Source of the DNA: Athripsodes cinereus
Taxonomy: Eukaryota; Arthropoda; Insecta; Trichoptera; Leptoceridae
Assembly (NCBI GenBank): GCA_947579605.1
Contig: OX388328.1
Span: 11,449,684 to 11,513,683 of the forward strand
Direction: 5' to 3'
DNA length: 64,000 nt
The notes beneath the pieces were generated by a model. That model was not told where the DNA came from and searched no databases. It was given only the letters and a program-made list of their open reading frames with translations. Positions 1-10,023 of the stretch are shown in pieces. Numbering within the stretch: the first letter of the stretch is position 1; the number at the start of each line of letters is the position of its first letter. Made by a program: the position numbers and the translations under genes.

Positions 1-2718
1 GGGTAACTTATTGTGGCTGGGAGTCCTTGCGACCAAAGAGTGGTACGAGCGGGCACTCACGACAAGGTGTGGGGGATGTTTATTCCTCCAGAAGACCGAA
101 GACTCACACAGCGCATCCAACTTTTGTAATTTTGGAATGAGTGGATGATTGTGAGTCCTCCAGCGACCCAGGTAGAATTTATCTGCGAGAAGCTTTCTAC
201 GTAGAGGCAAGGGTGGCTCCCCTGCCTCCACTTGCAGAGCATTTACAGGGGAGGACCTCATCGCACCCAAAATAATTCTAAGTCCCTGTGACTGTACACG
301 CTCCAGCTTCAGAAGATTATTTTTGGAGGTCGGTTCGATAAGAAAGCTAGCTAAGTCTAACTGACTTCTAACATAAGCATTATAAAACAGCCTTTGGACC
401 GAAGGGTGGCACCCCCACCAAACGCGTGACACAGCTCTCATAGCGTTGAGACCAATCAAGCTTCTACTGCAAATGTGATCAACATACAAATTCCAAGAGA
501 GTTTAGCGTCCAATATTACCCCCAGTACTCTGACAGAATTCTTTGTAGGGATGGGATTTCCACCACATCGGATATCGATTCTAGGGACCACCTTTTTTTT
601 TGAGAATATGACAACCTCACACTTATGGACGGAGATTTCCAATCCATTATTATCAAACCAAGTAGAGAGACGGTCCATATTAGAATTAAGGATTCCCTCC
701 GAATCCAAAACATCCCTACATTCCATATATATGAAGAAATCGTCAGCATACTGCAATACCCTGCAAGGATCCCCAACAGCACGGTCTAGATCATAGGTGT
801 AAAGATTGTATAGGATAGGGCTGATAACAGACCCCTGTGGAAGACCCGCATGTACCTGACGTGATTCAGTCTCTACAAGAATGTTCCTATCGAGCAGAAG
901 GTTGGTAATAAAGCTACAAAACCTAAGCGGAACCCCCGTTTCGAGCAGCTTTCTCTCCAAAATATCAATTCTAACGTTGTCATATGCCGACTTGACATCC
1001 ATGAAGACCGCAACCAGAGAGTTTCTCGCAGAGAATGCAATGTTAACATCGGTAACAAATATCGACAATACGTCCAATGTACCCCTCTTCTTCCGGAACC
1101 CAAACTGTGACCCCGAGAGGATGTCATTGTGCTCCAGGAACCACTCCAGTCGCCTCTTAATAAGGTGTTCTACCACCTTAATTATAGAGGTAGAAACTGC
1201 GATCGGCCTGTAAGAAGAAGCACAATTAACCACACAATTTTTTTTTAATATAGGTACTACAATTTGGGACTTCCAATTTGGGGGAATTTCTCCTCCTTCA
1301 AATGCTACATTAATTATGGATAATAAGTATTCCTTCGATTCCGTATCACTTTTCCCCAAAAAACTATATGGGATATTGTCTACCCCAGGCGTCTTATCCT
1401 GGACTGAGGCCAGGACCCACTCTAGTTCGTCCATATTGAATGGCATGTCCATCCAACTCCGTGCGCTGAACGTGTATCTAAAGGGAATCTCGTTTATGTT
1501 GGGTGCAGAAGGAGGCGCCAGTTTGTTTACAAATTCGAGTTTCCATTCCCCTGATACAGTTTTTCTGCGGCCGGAGTACTTAGGATTGTGGAATTGTTTA
1601 ATAGTCCTCCAGACAATTGATGGAGGTACGTCTGGGGACAGGGATGAACAGAATTTCTTCCAGCCAGCCCGTTTCTTGTTTTTTAAGGTACGCCTGGCGA
1701 TAGCCGCGGAGTTTTGATATATTAGATAATTCTCCATACTCATGTTATTAATGTATGCTTTACACGATGCCTTTCGTTTGTTTACCACCTCTTGGCAATC
1801 TTTGTCCCACCAAGGGGGCATAGCCAATAGCTTCTTGGATTTTCCGGGTCTAACAATAGGCACGCACCTTTTTCCCGCCTCAACCATGGCCTCCGAAAAC
1901 TCGGTGTTACATAGGGCTAGGTTACCCTGAGAAGGAGTAGGAAGCGACCCAACACGCCGCTCCAGATCGTCGGAGAACCTCCTCCAATCAGCAGCAGTTG
2001 TGTTAAAACGGATACGCTTGTGTCGATCTATTGGGTTACGGGTTGACCTTTGGTCCTCTGTATAGGATTCAAGGTGGCCAGATATGTGAATGGGGAGGTG
2101 GTCACTACCACATGAAAAGTCCATGACTTGCCAGTCGAATCCTGCGGCTATATCCGCGGAGGCGAGGCTGAGATCCACTGAGCTCTGTCTGTGATTGGGC
2201 GTGTCGACCCTTGTAGGGGAGCCATCGTTCAGAACACACACATTAAACTCCTCCAGGATTTCGGCTAGGTCCCTACCTCTGCGATCATTGCTTTCGGAGC
2301 CCCAGAGGGTATGGTGTGCATTAAAATCTCCCAACACCAAGAAGGGAGGAGTCAGTGCTGAAAACAAGGATCTGAATGTAGAGTAACCTACTCTGCTGTT
2401 GGGCGGGATGTATATGGAGAGGATTGAGATTTTACCAATCATAACACCAATCACGTTCAACTCCTCACATGCACCCAGCGATAAAGGAACAGATGGCAGC
2501 GACGAGTTGACCAGCAGGGCCACTCCGCCTCTACCATCCGGCCTGTCCTCCCGGAAACATGAATACCCCCCCACTCCAAAGTGGAATTCAGGGACCATCC
2601 ACGTCTCCGAGAGGGCCACTATGCATGTACGGAACTTATTGATTAGGTATAAGACGTCCGTTTTTTTGGACAAAAGACTACGACAGTTCCACTGCAGGAT
2701 TGAGCGCAGTGGATACAT
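1..2718 (-). CDS. I-type LINE ORF2 (endonuclease-reverse transcriptase), C-terminus beyond window edge
   Basis: The minus strand is open from the ATG at 2716-2718 to the window edge, 906 codons with no stop; I read through both 9-base homopolymers (593-601 and the T run near 1238) and they stay in frame. Seen: APE-type endonuclease at the N-terminus (LQWNC at residues 8-12, GDFNAH at 130-135, SDHLP near 206), then reverse transcriptase with SYRPIA, the FMDVKSAYDNV motif, GLPQGSVISP and YADD at 657-660. After the thumb region the frame runs off the window, so RNase H and the terminal zinc motif, present in the sister element at 44617-48387, lie outside. The start overlaps the end of ORF1 by 41 nt in the +1 frame. 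Known for the family: nicks the target and copies element RNA by target-primed reverse transcription. No decay is visible in this part. Confidence 0.93.
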   Translation of the reverse strand, partial: MYPLRSILQWNCRSLLSKKTDVLYLINKFRTCIVALSETWMVPEFHFGVGGYSCFREDRPDGRGGVALLVNSSLPSVPLSLGACEELNVIGVMIGKISILSIYIPPNSRVGYSTFRSLFSALTPPFLVLGDFNAHHTLWGSESNDRRGRDLAEILEEFNVCVLNDGSPTRVDTPNHRQSSVDLSLASADIAAGFDWQVMDFSCGSDHLPIHISGHLESYTEDQRSTRNPIDRHKRIRFNTTAADWRRFSDDLERRVGSLPTPSQGNLALCNTEFSEAMVEAGKRCVPIVRPGKSKKLLAMPPWWDKDCQEVVNKRKASCKAYINNMSMENYLIYQNSAAIARRTLKNKKRAGWKKFCSSLSPDVPPSIVWRTIKQFHNPKYSGRRKTVSGEWKLEFVNKLAPPSAPNINEIPFRYTFSARSWMDMPFNMDELEWVLASVQDKTPGVDNIPYSFLGKSDTESKEYLLSIINVAFEGGEIPPNWKSQIVVPILKKNCVVNCASSYRPIAVSTSIIKVVEHLIKRRLEWFLEHNDILSGSQFGFRKKRGTLDVLSIFVTDVNIAFSARNSLVAVFMDVKSAYDNVRIDILERKLLETGVPLRFCSFITNLLLDRNILVETESRQVHAGLPQGSVISPILYNLYTYDLDRAVGDPCRVLQYADDFFIYMECRDVLDSEGILNSNMDRLSTWFDNNGLEISVHKCEVVIFSKKKVVPRIDIRCGGNPIPTKNSVRVLGVILDAKLSWNLYVDHICSRSLIGLNAMRAVSRVWWGCHPSVQRLFYNAYVRSQLDLASFLIEPTSKNNLLKLERVQSQGLRIILGAMRSSPVNALQVEAGEPPLPLRRKLLADKFYLGRWRTHNHPLIPKLQKLDALCESSVFWRNKHPPHLVVSARSYHSLVARTPSHNKLP

Positions 2719-4135
2719 CCTGAATTGATTCTATTAGAAGTGATATAGCTGTGGCGACGTTGGACGGTATATTTGGGAGCAGGGACAAGATAGACACTAA
2801 GAGGGTTGATATATTTGTTACAATTGGGTCAACAGGGCCGGCCAGGGCTCGTGACTCCGTTGAGGCCTCGTCCCTTTTAAGGGCACAGCCATTTTGAGGT
2901 TGGGTAGCTTGGCCATTAGGATATGACAGAAGAGAGTTAATCTCTGTCCTATCCCAAGATGTTGTGGGTCTAGGTTTGTGGGCTTTGGGGACTATAGGAC
3001 GCGATACTCTAATTGATTGAGTCGGTTGGCTGATAGAAGGGTGAGATGAGGATGTTGCTTCTGCAAACGATTTGTGTGCCACGAGAGGTGTCTTTTTTGT
3101 GGCCTCAAAATAAGAAATATTGTCTCTAGCCATGGTCCATTTAATTTCTTTTTCACGACTCAGGATTGGGCAGGATGGACTCGTTGCGATGTGAGGGCCT
3201 GAGCAATTAACGCAAGCGAATGGCTCCACTGCTTCGCATTGCGAGCCCATGTGGTCTTTTCCACATTTATAGCATCTGGGCAGGGAACGACAATCCTTCA
3301 TTAGGTGACCAAATCTGCAGCATTTGTGGCATAGAGTGGTAGGATATGTGTAAAGTTCGGTGACCAGGGAATTATGGAAAAGGTATATATTTTTAGGTAG
3401 AATTTGTCCCTCAAACGAGAGGACAACGGTTTGAGATGGTACCCATGTCACAAGGCCCTGATTGACCACCTTTCTATTAAGCCTTCTGGCTTTGACAATT
3501 TTTCCACACCCATCCGGAATTTCGGCAAACTTAATAATTTCCTCCTCTGTTACGTCAACTTCGATGCCTCTAACGAGTCCCATCTTGATCGTTTTAAAAG
3601 TGGGAATATAGGCTTTTATGTTGGACTGAGAGACAAAATTACTTTCTAGAAACGCATTTGCTGCATTTCCAGAGGAGAATGTGAGCTGAATTCTGTTCCT
3701 ACCTAACTTCATTACTCCGCCCATGACTAAATTTTGTATTTTGTGATTGTTCATCTTCTTTCCAAAATTAATTGGGTGTAATGGAGTGTTATCAATGTTT
3801 GATACGAGAACAATGAATGGAGCCAACGAATGCTCCGTATACCGGGCTGCTGGGACTCCATTGACGGGTGGGGTTACTTTGGGAGGAGGGGGCATCTCGA
3901 TTATGGTTGCAGATGGAGGAGGTATTGTATGGGGGGAGGGAGAAGATATTTTATCTTCATCATCGCTAGATGTATGAGTCTCCTTCTTCCTCTTTGACCT
4001 GCGAGATACTTTGGATTTTACCGTCACAAACTGTGACGGTGAGGTGGGCATGTCCACATCTGGGACTGAAATCAATGATCCGTCCGTCTCCGAGCCATCC
4101 GGTGGCCACGGGTCTGGAGACACTCCCTCCGACAT
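2678..4135 (-). CDS. I-type LINE ORF1 (gag-like nucleic-acid-binding protein)
   Basis: Intact 485-residue frame ending in TAG at 2678-2680. Three retroviral-type zinc knuckles lie in a row from about residue 269 to 315: CHKCCRFGHLMKDC, CYKCGKDHMGSQC and CVNCSGPHIATSPSC. The N-terminal 80 residues are rich in Pro and Ser with a basic RRSKRKK patch; the middle (about 90-265) aligns by eye with ORF1 of the second element, including LHPIN and RGIEVD-type segments. Family role: coats the element RNA and forms the ribonucleoprotein that carries ORF2 to the target. It is directly upstream of ORF2 in the same transcript direction. Still open, so this copy is fairly young, though diverged from the element at 43 kb. 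Confidence 0.93.
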   Translation of the reverse strand: MSEGVSPDPWPPDGSETDGSLISVPDVDMPTSPSQFVTVKSKVSRRSKRKKETHTSSDDEDKISSPSPHTIPPPSATIIEMPPPPKVTPPVNGVPAARYTEHSLAPFIVLVSNIDNTPLHPINFGKKMNNHKIQNLVMGGVMKLGRNRIQLTFSSGNAANAFLESNFVSQSNIKAYIPTFKTIKMGLVRGIEVDVTEEEIIKFAEIPDGCGKIVKARRLNRKVVNQGLVTWVPSQTVVLSFEGQILPKNIYLFHNSLVTELYTYPTTLCHKCCRFGHLMKDCRSLPRCYKCGKDHMGSQCEAVEPFACVNCSGPHIATSPSCPILSREKEIKWTMARDNISYFEATKKTPLVAHKSFAEATSSSHPSISQPTQSIRVSRPIVPKAHKPRPTTSWDRTEINSLLSYPNGQATQPQNGCALKRDEASTESRALAGPVDPIVTNISTLLVSILSLLPNIPSNVATAISLLIESIQDVSTALNPAVELS

Positions 4136-4385
4136 TGCGTTATTGCGTACGAATTCGAGGCCACCTAGTGTCCGCTGTCACTTAAGCAATCGAATATGTC
4201 AAACTTACTTATATTACAAGAATGCGCACTTATTGACTAAATTCAAGCTAATATTTAAGCACTATCAACTTTTAATATGATTATATCACACCGCTATCAC
4301 TGTCACCGATCACGGCTAACCTCAACTCTCTTGCCACTATTAATATTACAATTAAATTTAAACTTTTTCGATAGTAAATTAAATT
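4136..4385 (-). other. Probable 5' leader of the minus-strand LINE plus flank
   Basis: About 250 bases upstream of the ORF1 start and before the next MITE. No frame or second element is seen here. The sister element has a 378-bp leader, so most of this is probably leader, but no target-site duplication marks the true 5' end and the MITE at 4386 may have inserted in or next to it. Confidence 0.5.
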
Positions 4386-4543
4386 CCTGAGCCCGTAGAC
4401 AATTTGTACTTAGCGATCGTCTACTGGCGAACTTTTTCGACAATCTACCTACACGTACCGTATAATTATGCGTTATTGTTGCAGTTATTGACGAAAATTC
4501 GTTTGTAGGCGATTGCCAAGTACAAATTGTCTACGGGCTCAGG
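4386..4543. mobile_element. 158-bp MITE with CCTGAGCCCG inverted ends, copy 1
   Basis: Both ends carry CCTGAGCCCGTAGACAATTT in inverted orientation, and the TIR continues inward as the GTACTTRGCGATCG-type segment. A second, almost identical copy lies at 15963-16119. Flanks suggest a 2-bp duplication (TT at 4384-4385 and 4544-4545). No coding capacity. The superfamily is not clear, because a non-TA 2-bp duplication does not match the common ones. Confidence 0.8.
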
Positions 4544-4639
4544 TTAGTTAGATGATAATTAGATATTTTTTTCACTCTTTTTGAAAAATTGTGATCACTA
4601 AATTTTTACGCTATTAGAATAATTTTTGTGTGAGCTTGC

Positions 4640-5615
4640 CCCTTGGTTACTACCTACTCAAAATAAATGTTACACGAATGCTACTCAAGGGTCATCGTGA
4701 CCCTCCAATAAAACTTTTATTTTTTTGTTTTAAGAATAGCAGTATAGAAATAAAACACACTATTTATTAAAAAATATATATGTACTTTCCAATTAAATGA
4801 TACACAATTAGGTACTTGTTATCTAATCAGTTTGGACATAGAATGATTAAGCATGTGTTGCAAATTGGAATTTTACAAGAAGAACAAACACTGTGAGTTT
4901 TCCGTTTTTTTTTATACGAGAAAATACTGCAACGCTTCCTTTTAAATACAACGTTAGTAACAACTGGAACAGATCTTTCAAGCAGTGGCACTTTCAACAC
5001 CCTCGATGTCATCATACGCAGTTGCCAGGGTATCTTTTTTGTGGTATGAATTGTGGTATAAATTTCTTATTTTAGGTGGTAGGTATAAATTGTCTTGGAA
5101 TCTATCTTTTATTTGACTTCATGGTGTAAAAGGTAAGGATGAGAAAGCAGAAGTAGAAGCACCTGAATTTGCGGAAATATCTTCCTCTACAAAATCATTA
5201 CCATCAACCAAGGCATTCACAATATTTATGTTTGTAAACATATTTCTTTTACCCATATCTGCGGCAAAGACACATCCAAAGTAAATAATAAAACAAAAAA
5301 AAAATTCAAAAACCTATGATTAAATGGAGTATAAAAATATCTTATAATAATAATAATTTTACACAAAAGAAAACAATTTAAATTAAAACAAATAATTTTC
5401 ATTTACTGACGCCAATGCTACTCAAGGGTCAATAATAATATGACCCTGTCACTTTTGTTATGGCACGAAATTTGAAAAAGATGGCTGCATGCAAATACCA
5501 TGAGCAAGAACATGTGCTATGCTGAGAATAAGTGGGGTTGTCTAAGAGTTATTGTACGAAAAAATTGTTTCCAAATGTTACAGGGTCATTTTGACCCTTG
5601 AGTAGTAACCAAGAG
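4640..5615. mobile_element. piggyBac-like internal-deletion element
   Basis: Ends are inverted: CCCTTGGTTACTAC on the left and its complement on the right, followed by TTAA at 5616-5619; the left flank reads TTGC at 4636-4639, one or two changes from TTAA. Near each end lies an inner repeat, CTACTCAAGGGTCA with a nearby TGACCC, also found at 5415 (subterminal repeats). TTAA targets and a CCC start are the piggyBac hallmarks, and two transposase remnants inside support this. At about 0.98 kb it lacks the catalytic core, so it could move only with an enzyme supplied from elsewhere. Confidence 0.7.
4827..5241 (-). pseudogene. piggyBac-type transposase remnants (N- and C-terminal pieces)
   Basis: Two minus-strand pieces survive. 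5119-5241 encodes about 40 residues starting MFTNINIVNALVDG with acidic FVEEDIS, like the acidic N-terminus of piggyBac transposases, then stops. 4827 to about 5030 ends in a cysteine-rich tail: KRCSIFS, then KKKRKTHSVCSSCKIPIC and CNTC, which resembles the C-terminal zinc domain of the family. The whole DDD catalytic region between them is gone. The match is by motif and order only. Confidence 0.6.
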
Positions 5616-5619
5616 TTAA

Positions 5620-7059
5620 TTTCAACGATTATAATTTGTTATCTAGAAAAACTTTCTCCTTGTGGGCACAAGTACTCGACGATGTTGAGACCTTATCCTC
5701 GAAAATGTCCCATTCCACTGCATGCAAAGCATGGTGTTAGTTCACAATCACAATGCAATCGGCAGTGGACTAGACTTAGCGCTTCAGAAAAATAAAAAAT
5801 AAATATTGACCTATTAAACTAGAAGGTAGGTATTTATTGAAAAATTTTATATCGATAAAAAACTTCGTTCTCTTTAAAGGAATGAAGGAAACCAATCAAG
5901 TTGTTTTTTTTATGCTCTTTTGTCCTTTACAGCACTCAGCAGTAGGTACCTACCTATCCTCTAGTCTAGGTACTATCTCTTCTGAAGAGATCTTTTCAAA
6001 AAGGTTTTTGTATTTCTTGGAAAATTTTAATAAAATTTTCCTTTTGCGATTTTCATTTCGAAGGTTTCGTCTTAAATAAAGTGAACTTATAATACTTTAT
6101 TTATTTATTTTTATTTCTTGAGCTTCGTTCATAAAATTACAGTAGATACCTACCTAAATGTTGCCATACATCGAAAAAGATTGTAAATGTGAACATCATG
6201 CCTCGTTCTTTACCACTTGTCTTCATCTCGAGCGATCCTCTGGTATTTTTATTCTGGCATTGAAGTGGGGGTAGCTACCCACTTCAATTCCAATTTGCCA
6301 TACGTTCATTCTAATTTTGCTTATTTTCCTACTATTTTTGATATTTTTTGGGATGCAACAGCCCCCCCCCCCGAAAAGCTCATGACCAGGAATATTCTAA
6401 AAGGATGCAAGTTAATCCTTGAAGATGTCATACATAATGTTTTATGATATTGAGAAATTTACAGAAAATAGTGTTTTCCATTCTGGTAACATCACGGCTA
6501 TGGAAAGTTTGTCTAGGAGGATTAACAAAAAAAGCATTCAGCATTTAAATAAATATCTTCTATTATTGCACTGGCACAGGACTTCTGGGAGACAACACAA
6601 CATCAGAGCGTCCTGTAATACACAGAGAGAGGAACTAAGGAGGTAGGTAAAATTATCCTTTTTAGCGCTTCCTTGGACTGATTGCTTTTATTGCTTTCGT
6701 TGTCTTAAAATTGTGTCCTGCAGTCTCAGAATACAGCAAGAATTAAAACTCAGAATGATATCGCGAATCGCAAATTTAAATGAGGATAATTATTACCTAT
6801 GTCAAATTTTGTGACTTAGGAAACATATTTTTGTGTGATTAATTTCATGAGTCAAAACTGTACAAATACTACCATTTTTTTATTCTACGTACGATAAAGC
6901 TTTCAACTGGGTTCCTGTCACTCTAAAACACAATATTTGACCGGTTCGCTGTCGAAATTTTTGGTCACACAGTAAAATAATAGTGGTTGATAATATAAGT
7001 AGATGCAGTTTTCGGCTCTTAACATTCATCACGATGTTTAGAAATTACTACAACTTTAC
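5620..7059. other. No recognised element or gene
   Basis: AT-rich sequence with short open frames that match nothing I know. It contains a C10 run near 6361 and several TAGGTACCTACC-like short palindromes common in insect intergenic DNA. I see no promoter, RNA gene or repeat end. Confidence 0.5.
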
Positions 7060-7292
7060 TTCTGTTAATGTTATTCACTGTGTCGGTGTTTAGGTAGTAG
7101 AATTCCATATCGAAATAATAAAACAAATGTTTTATTCTACTAATGGTTTATTATGTGAGAGAGACGTCTTTCGTCTGATGAGGACATTGTCAATCAGATT
7201 GACAATGTCCTCATCAGACGAAAGACGTCTCTCTCACATAATAAACCATTAGTAGAATAAAACATTTGTTTTATTATTTCTGTTAATGTTAT
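7060..7292. mobile_element. Palindromic hammerhead element, copy 1, with 15-bp target-site duplication
   Basis: A near-perfect 167-bp palindrome (7113-7279, centre 7196) is preceded by an asymmetric head, TCACTGTGTCGGTGTTTAGG onward (7074-7112). The unit lies between direct repeats TTCTGTTAATGTTAT at 7060-7074 and 7278-7292. The same head and palindrome recur at 51754-51951 and, reversed, at 23016-23188. A 12-15 bp duplication points to retroposition rather than cut-and-paste. No coding capacity. Each arm carries a hammerhead-like core. Confidence 0.8.
7199..7231 (+). ncRNA. Hammerhead-like core, U3-A8 type (copy 1)
   Basis: Core TTGACAA at 7199-7205, one T, stem II region 7207-7219 (GTC pairs GAC), GAAA at 7220-7223, self-complementary stem III GACGTC at 7224-7229, then T and C as U16.1 and H17; cleavage would fall after 7231. 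Stem I would be the palindrome arms outside. The mirror copy lies on the minus strand. Compared with CTGANGA, C3 is U and G8 is A, which keeps the 3-8 base pair. Activity is inferred, not shown. Confidence 0.5.
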
Positions 7293-7512
7293 GAATTTGA
7301 CACTTTCAACCCACCCACACCCACAATCAATTGGGAATATTACCTAGTTTTAAAGAATTTTTGGAATATCTATGTTTACAAAACAGATTAAAATCAATTT
7401 CCTTGATAATGATATCAGTGCGTCAACAATATAATCTTTCGTTTCAAATTTAAAGGAAAGCCTACAGAGTGAAAAACTTTTCATTAAAAAAAGAAATGTT
7501 TTTTCTACTATT

Positions 7513-7612
7513 CTGATTTTTATTTGAGGGATACGTCTTTCAAGCACATTGCCAATCATTGTCACGGTCAATGAGATTGACCATGTCCTTGAAGGACGAA
7601 AGACGTATCTCT
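7513..7612 (+). repeat. Decayed hammerhead palindrome, copy 2
   Basis: Imperfect palindrome with GATACGTCTTTC on the left and GAAAGACGTATC on the right. The right arm keeps core TTGACCA (7577-7583), a perfect 5-bp stem II (GTCCT/AGGAC, 7585-7597, loop TGA), GAAA at 7598-7601, GACGTA and TC. Position 8 is C, so the 3-8 pair is lost and this copy is probably dead. No target-site duplication seen. Confidence 0.55.
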
Positions 7613-8370
7613 AAAAAAAAAACAAAATAGTGTAGAATTTTTGTTAATATCATTATGGAATTCAACTTATTATCAATACCCAGTTACTCTTTTTAGTTTA
7701 AGAGGGAAATCCCATAAACCTATAAACCTATCGATTAACAAACTGAGTCTTATTACTCAAAAAATAATTTTAAATTATAAAATGTAAAATTCAGTGTATA
7801 ATGAGGTAAGACGTTTAAATCATTTTGCTCCTAAGACCTGAGACAATTTCTTTACGACTGTACCGAACCATTGAGAACTAAATGATAAAGGAACACTTAT
7901 TGAACAGTAGAAGAACGTTAAGCTTGAAATTTTGTGGTGTAAAAAGTGGAAAGCCAACTCTTAACAGATTTCATAACAGTTGGGAAAGAGATCGAAAAAA
8001 TGTTTTTTTTTTCAAGAAATGTCAGATTGGTACCTACTATTAAATTAATATAATATAACTTGTTTAGCCTAAATAGTAGGTACATAACAAATCTCATGCA
8101 AAACGGCATAGTTTAAAGAATTTGACCATGACCCTTATATTGTAAATTAGGCGGGGAATATTTACTTGCCCTCGAAAATATAAAGACATTTTACATCTTA
8201 AATTCAGTGATGAGGCTTGCCGCGAATTCTGAATGTCTTAATCTTAATTTTTAGTAGTATGTAGTATTATAGATTTTGCTGATGATGGCTGACAATTGTT
8301 TTCAAAAGGTGTACGTCTTATATAATTATGGGCCATCAATATATTTTGTATCAACAGTAACATACTGTTT
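7613..8370. other. Mostly unassigned; fragment of an abundant repeat at 8180-8245
   Basis: 8180-8245 (AAAGACATTTTACATCTTAA then CAGTGATGAGGCTTGCC) is a piece of the common repeat whose fullest copy is at 36870-37090. The rest is AT-rich with no recognised feature. Confidence 0.5.
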
Positions 8371-8375
8371 ATAAA

Positions 8376-8530
8376 TAAGTTGAAATAACTTTATTTGTCG
8401 GATATTTCAGGAATCCAAGGACTCCTATTTATCCGTTTAGGTGACAATTTATTTATATTTCAACTTTCTCTAATCTGTCAATACTAATATGCCAGTGTTG
8501 GCATCTCCCACCCTACCACGACACTGTTTA
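8376..8530 (-). repeat. LINE 3'-end repeat, minus copy
   Basis: Reverse complement of a sequence also present at 53920-54070: GGAGATGCCAACACTGGCAT, then AAACGGATAAATAGGAGTCC and an AATAAAGTTATTT end. The AATAAA-rich terminus suggests the 3' end of a non-LTR element. Both copies sit beside LINE coding debris. Confidence 0.6.
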
Positions 8531-8544
8531 TAAATGTAAATTCT

Positions 8545-8740
8545 TCATCTTAATCGCCCTCAACGCTCCTCTCGGGAGCACAAGGCAGAAACCAGACTCC
8601 TCCATTCAGAGCGTCTCTGCGCCAATTGTGTCACCTCTTTCCACGACATTCCTTGCGCTCGGATGTCGTTGTCATAGGAACGGTGTATTGTGAAAGAGGG
8701 ACGCCCGGGCCGACGGAACCATTGCGGATAGAAGAACAGC
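8545..8740 (-). pseudogene. LINE C-terminal coding fragment
   Basis: On the minus strand it encodes a decayed version of the tail seen intact-like at 54835-54965 (YDNDIRSQGLSWKEVTQLAQ, RRSEWRRL, SALCSREER). This W-rich tail follows the reverse transcriptase in many arthropod LINEs. Frame is broken and the rest of the element is missing. Confidence 0.6.
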
Positions 8741-9300
8741 TTATGTAATGTAAATGTAAATTACTACAAAAGAAATTTTAGGATTTTTCTCAACCAACGC
8801 TTTGTTTAAGACTGGCAGATGTGAAATTATACACTGGTCGCAAAATTTGATTGGTTGCATCACCAACTTTTTCTTTGAATTTCCAGTCTAATAAGTCTTT
8901 ATCACCTCAATGGTATCATTGTTAAACATTGTTAAGTACCTTAGTCCCACGACAGTACAGGAGCTGATGGTATAAGTAGGTATTTACTGTTTCTTTCTTT
9001 TCTTTATGTTTCTATACTATGTTGTACAAGCCGTAGCTATTCTTCTCCTTCTTCACTCTGCTTCGATATATTTTCTATTTACTATTCTTCTGTTCTGCTA
9101 TGTACATAATAAAACTATCGTATTTTCTTTCACTGAACACTTTACGGTAATCATTGTACTTATTATTTTTTTTACTTACTTATTTATTGTTATTTTTAAT
9201 AGACATTTCACATCTTAAATGAAACAATGAAATTTTCCACCAATTCTTTGTTTATTTATTCTTTATTATGGATCATACAATTGTAACAATAAATATAGCA
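8741..9300. other. No recognised gene; short repeat near 8830-8880
   Basis: 8828-8880 (TGGTCGCAAAATTTGATTGG then CACCAACTTTTTC) recurs diverged at 34083-34125, so it is part of an unnamed dispersed repeat. Nothing else recognised. Confidence 0.45.
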
Positions 9301-9302
9301 AA

Positions 9303-9535
9303 TAATTAATAATAAAGGAGAGGTGTGAGGATGCGTGGCAGTCCAAAAACTACATGGCTTGACCATGTAGTTCAAATTCTCAAGGACGGCCGTGTATTGA
9401 GTAAGAGAAATCGACGTGCGTGCATTAGACATTGTATGAATGTAAAAGAAGCGAAAGAAGTATGTAAGGACAGATCTATATGGCGTTCCGTTCTCTCTGC
9501 CTACCCCACTTGGGATACGGCGTGAGGAAATAGAA
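9303..9535 (+). pseudogene. LINE C-terminal fragment (GRPRTTWLDHV type)
   Basis: Encodes RMRGSPKTTWLDHVVQILKD, then GRVLSKRNRRACIRHCMNV and SIWRSVLSAYPTWDTA before a stop. This is the tail after the reverse transcriptase in a common insect non-LTR family. The best-kept copy is 37986-38264; other pieces are at 19140-19265, 19915-20045, 23736-23870 and 38975-39170. Strongly 5'-truncated, as is usual for LINE copies. Confidence 0.75.
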
Positions 9536-10020
9536 TAAAATTTGTTAATTTAATAGAAAATAAATTTAGAGTGGAAGAAAATTTATCAAATTTTGGTTTA
9601 TGAGACCTAAAAAATTTATGCTCCACACTTGGAAAAAAATCGGATTATTTTCCTGATCAAACCGAGTAAATCATGAACTTTCTAAATTTCTACCCTTTTT
9701 ATAGGTATATATTGAATAACATTTTTATATGAATAAATTATATTATATCTCAAGTCACCTATATTTCGTTATCCATTACCTCCCGTTTCTCTTTATGCAT
9801 CCCTCCGCGACTTTCATCTCCTCCCCTACCCTCATCAGACCCCTCCCCACAAAGATGATTGACCCCCGAATCCTCTTCTTTTTGACAGGGCACAGTTTTA
9901 TATTAAAAGACAGTGATGAAAGTAGGTACTCGTTGTTTTTACGAAAATTTAAATCAATAAAAATATATAATGTATTAAAATGTATTAAATCAATAAAAAT
10001 ATATAAATACTATATATAAT
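9536..10020. other. No recognised feature
   Basis: AT-rich spacer. A small direct repeat (TCAATAAAAATATATAA at about 9954 and 9988) is visible near the end. Confidence 0.5.
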
Positions 10021-10023
10021 GAG

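Noticed and set aside
9831..9845. TCATCAG as a minus-strand hammerhead core
   Set aside because: No GAAA and no stem II hairpin at the right distance.
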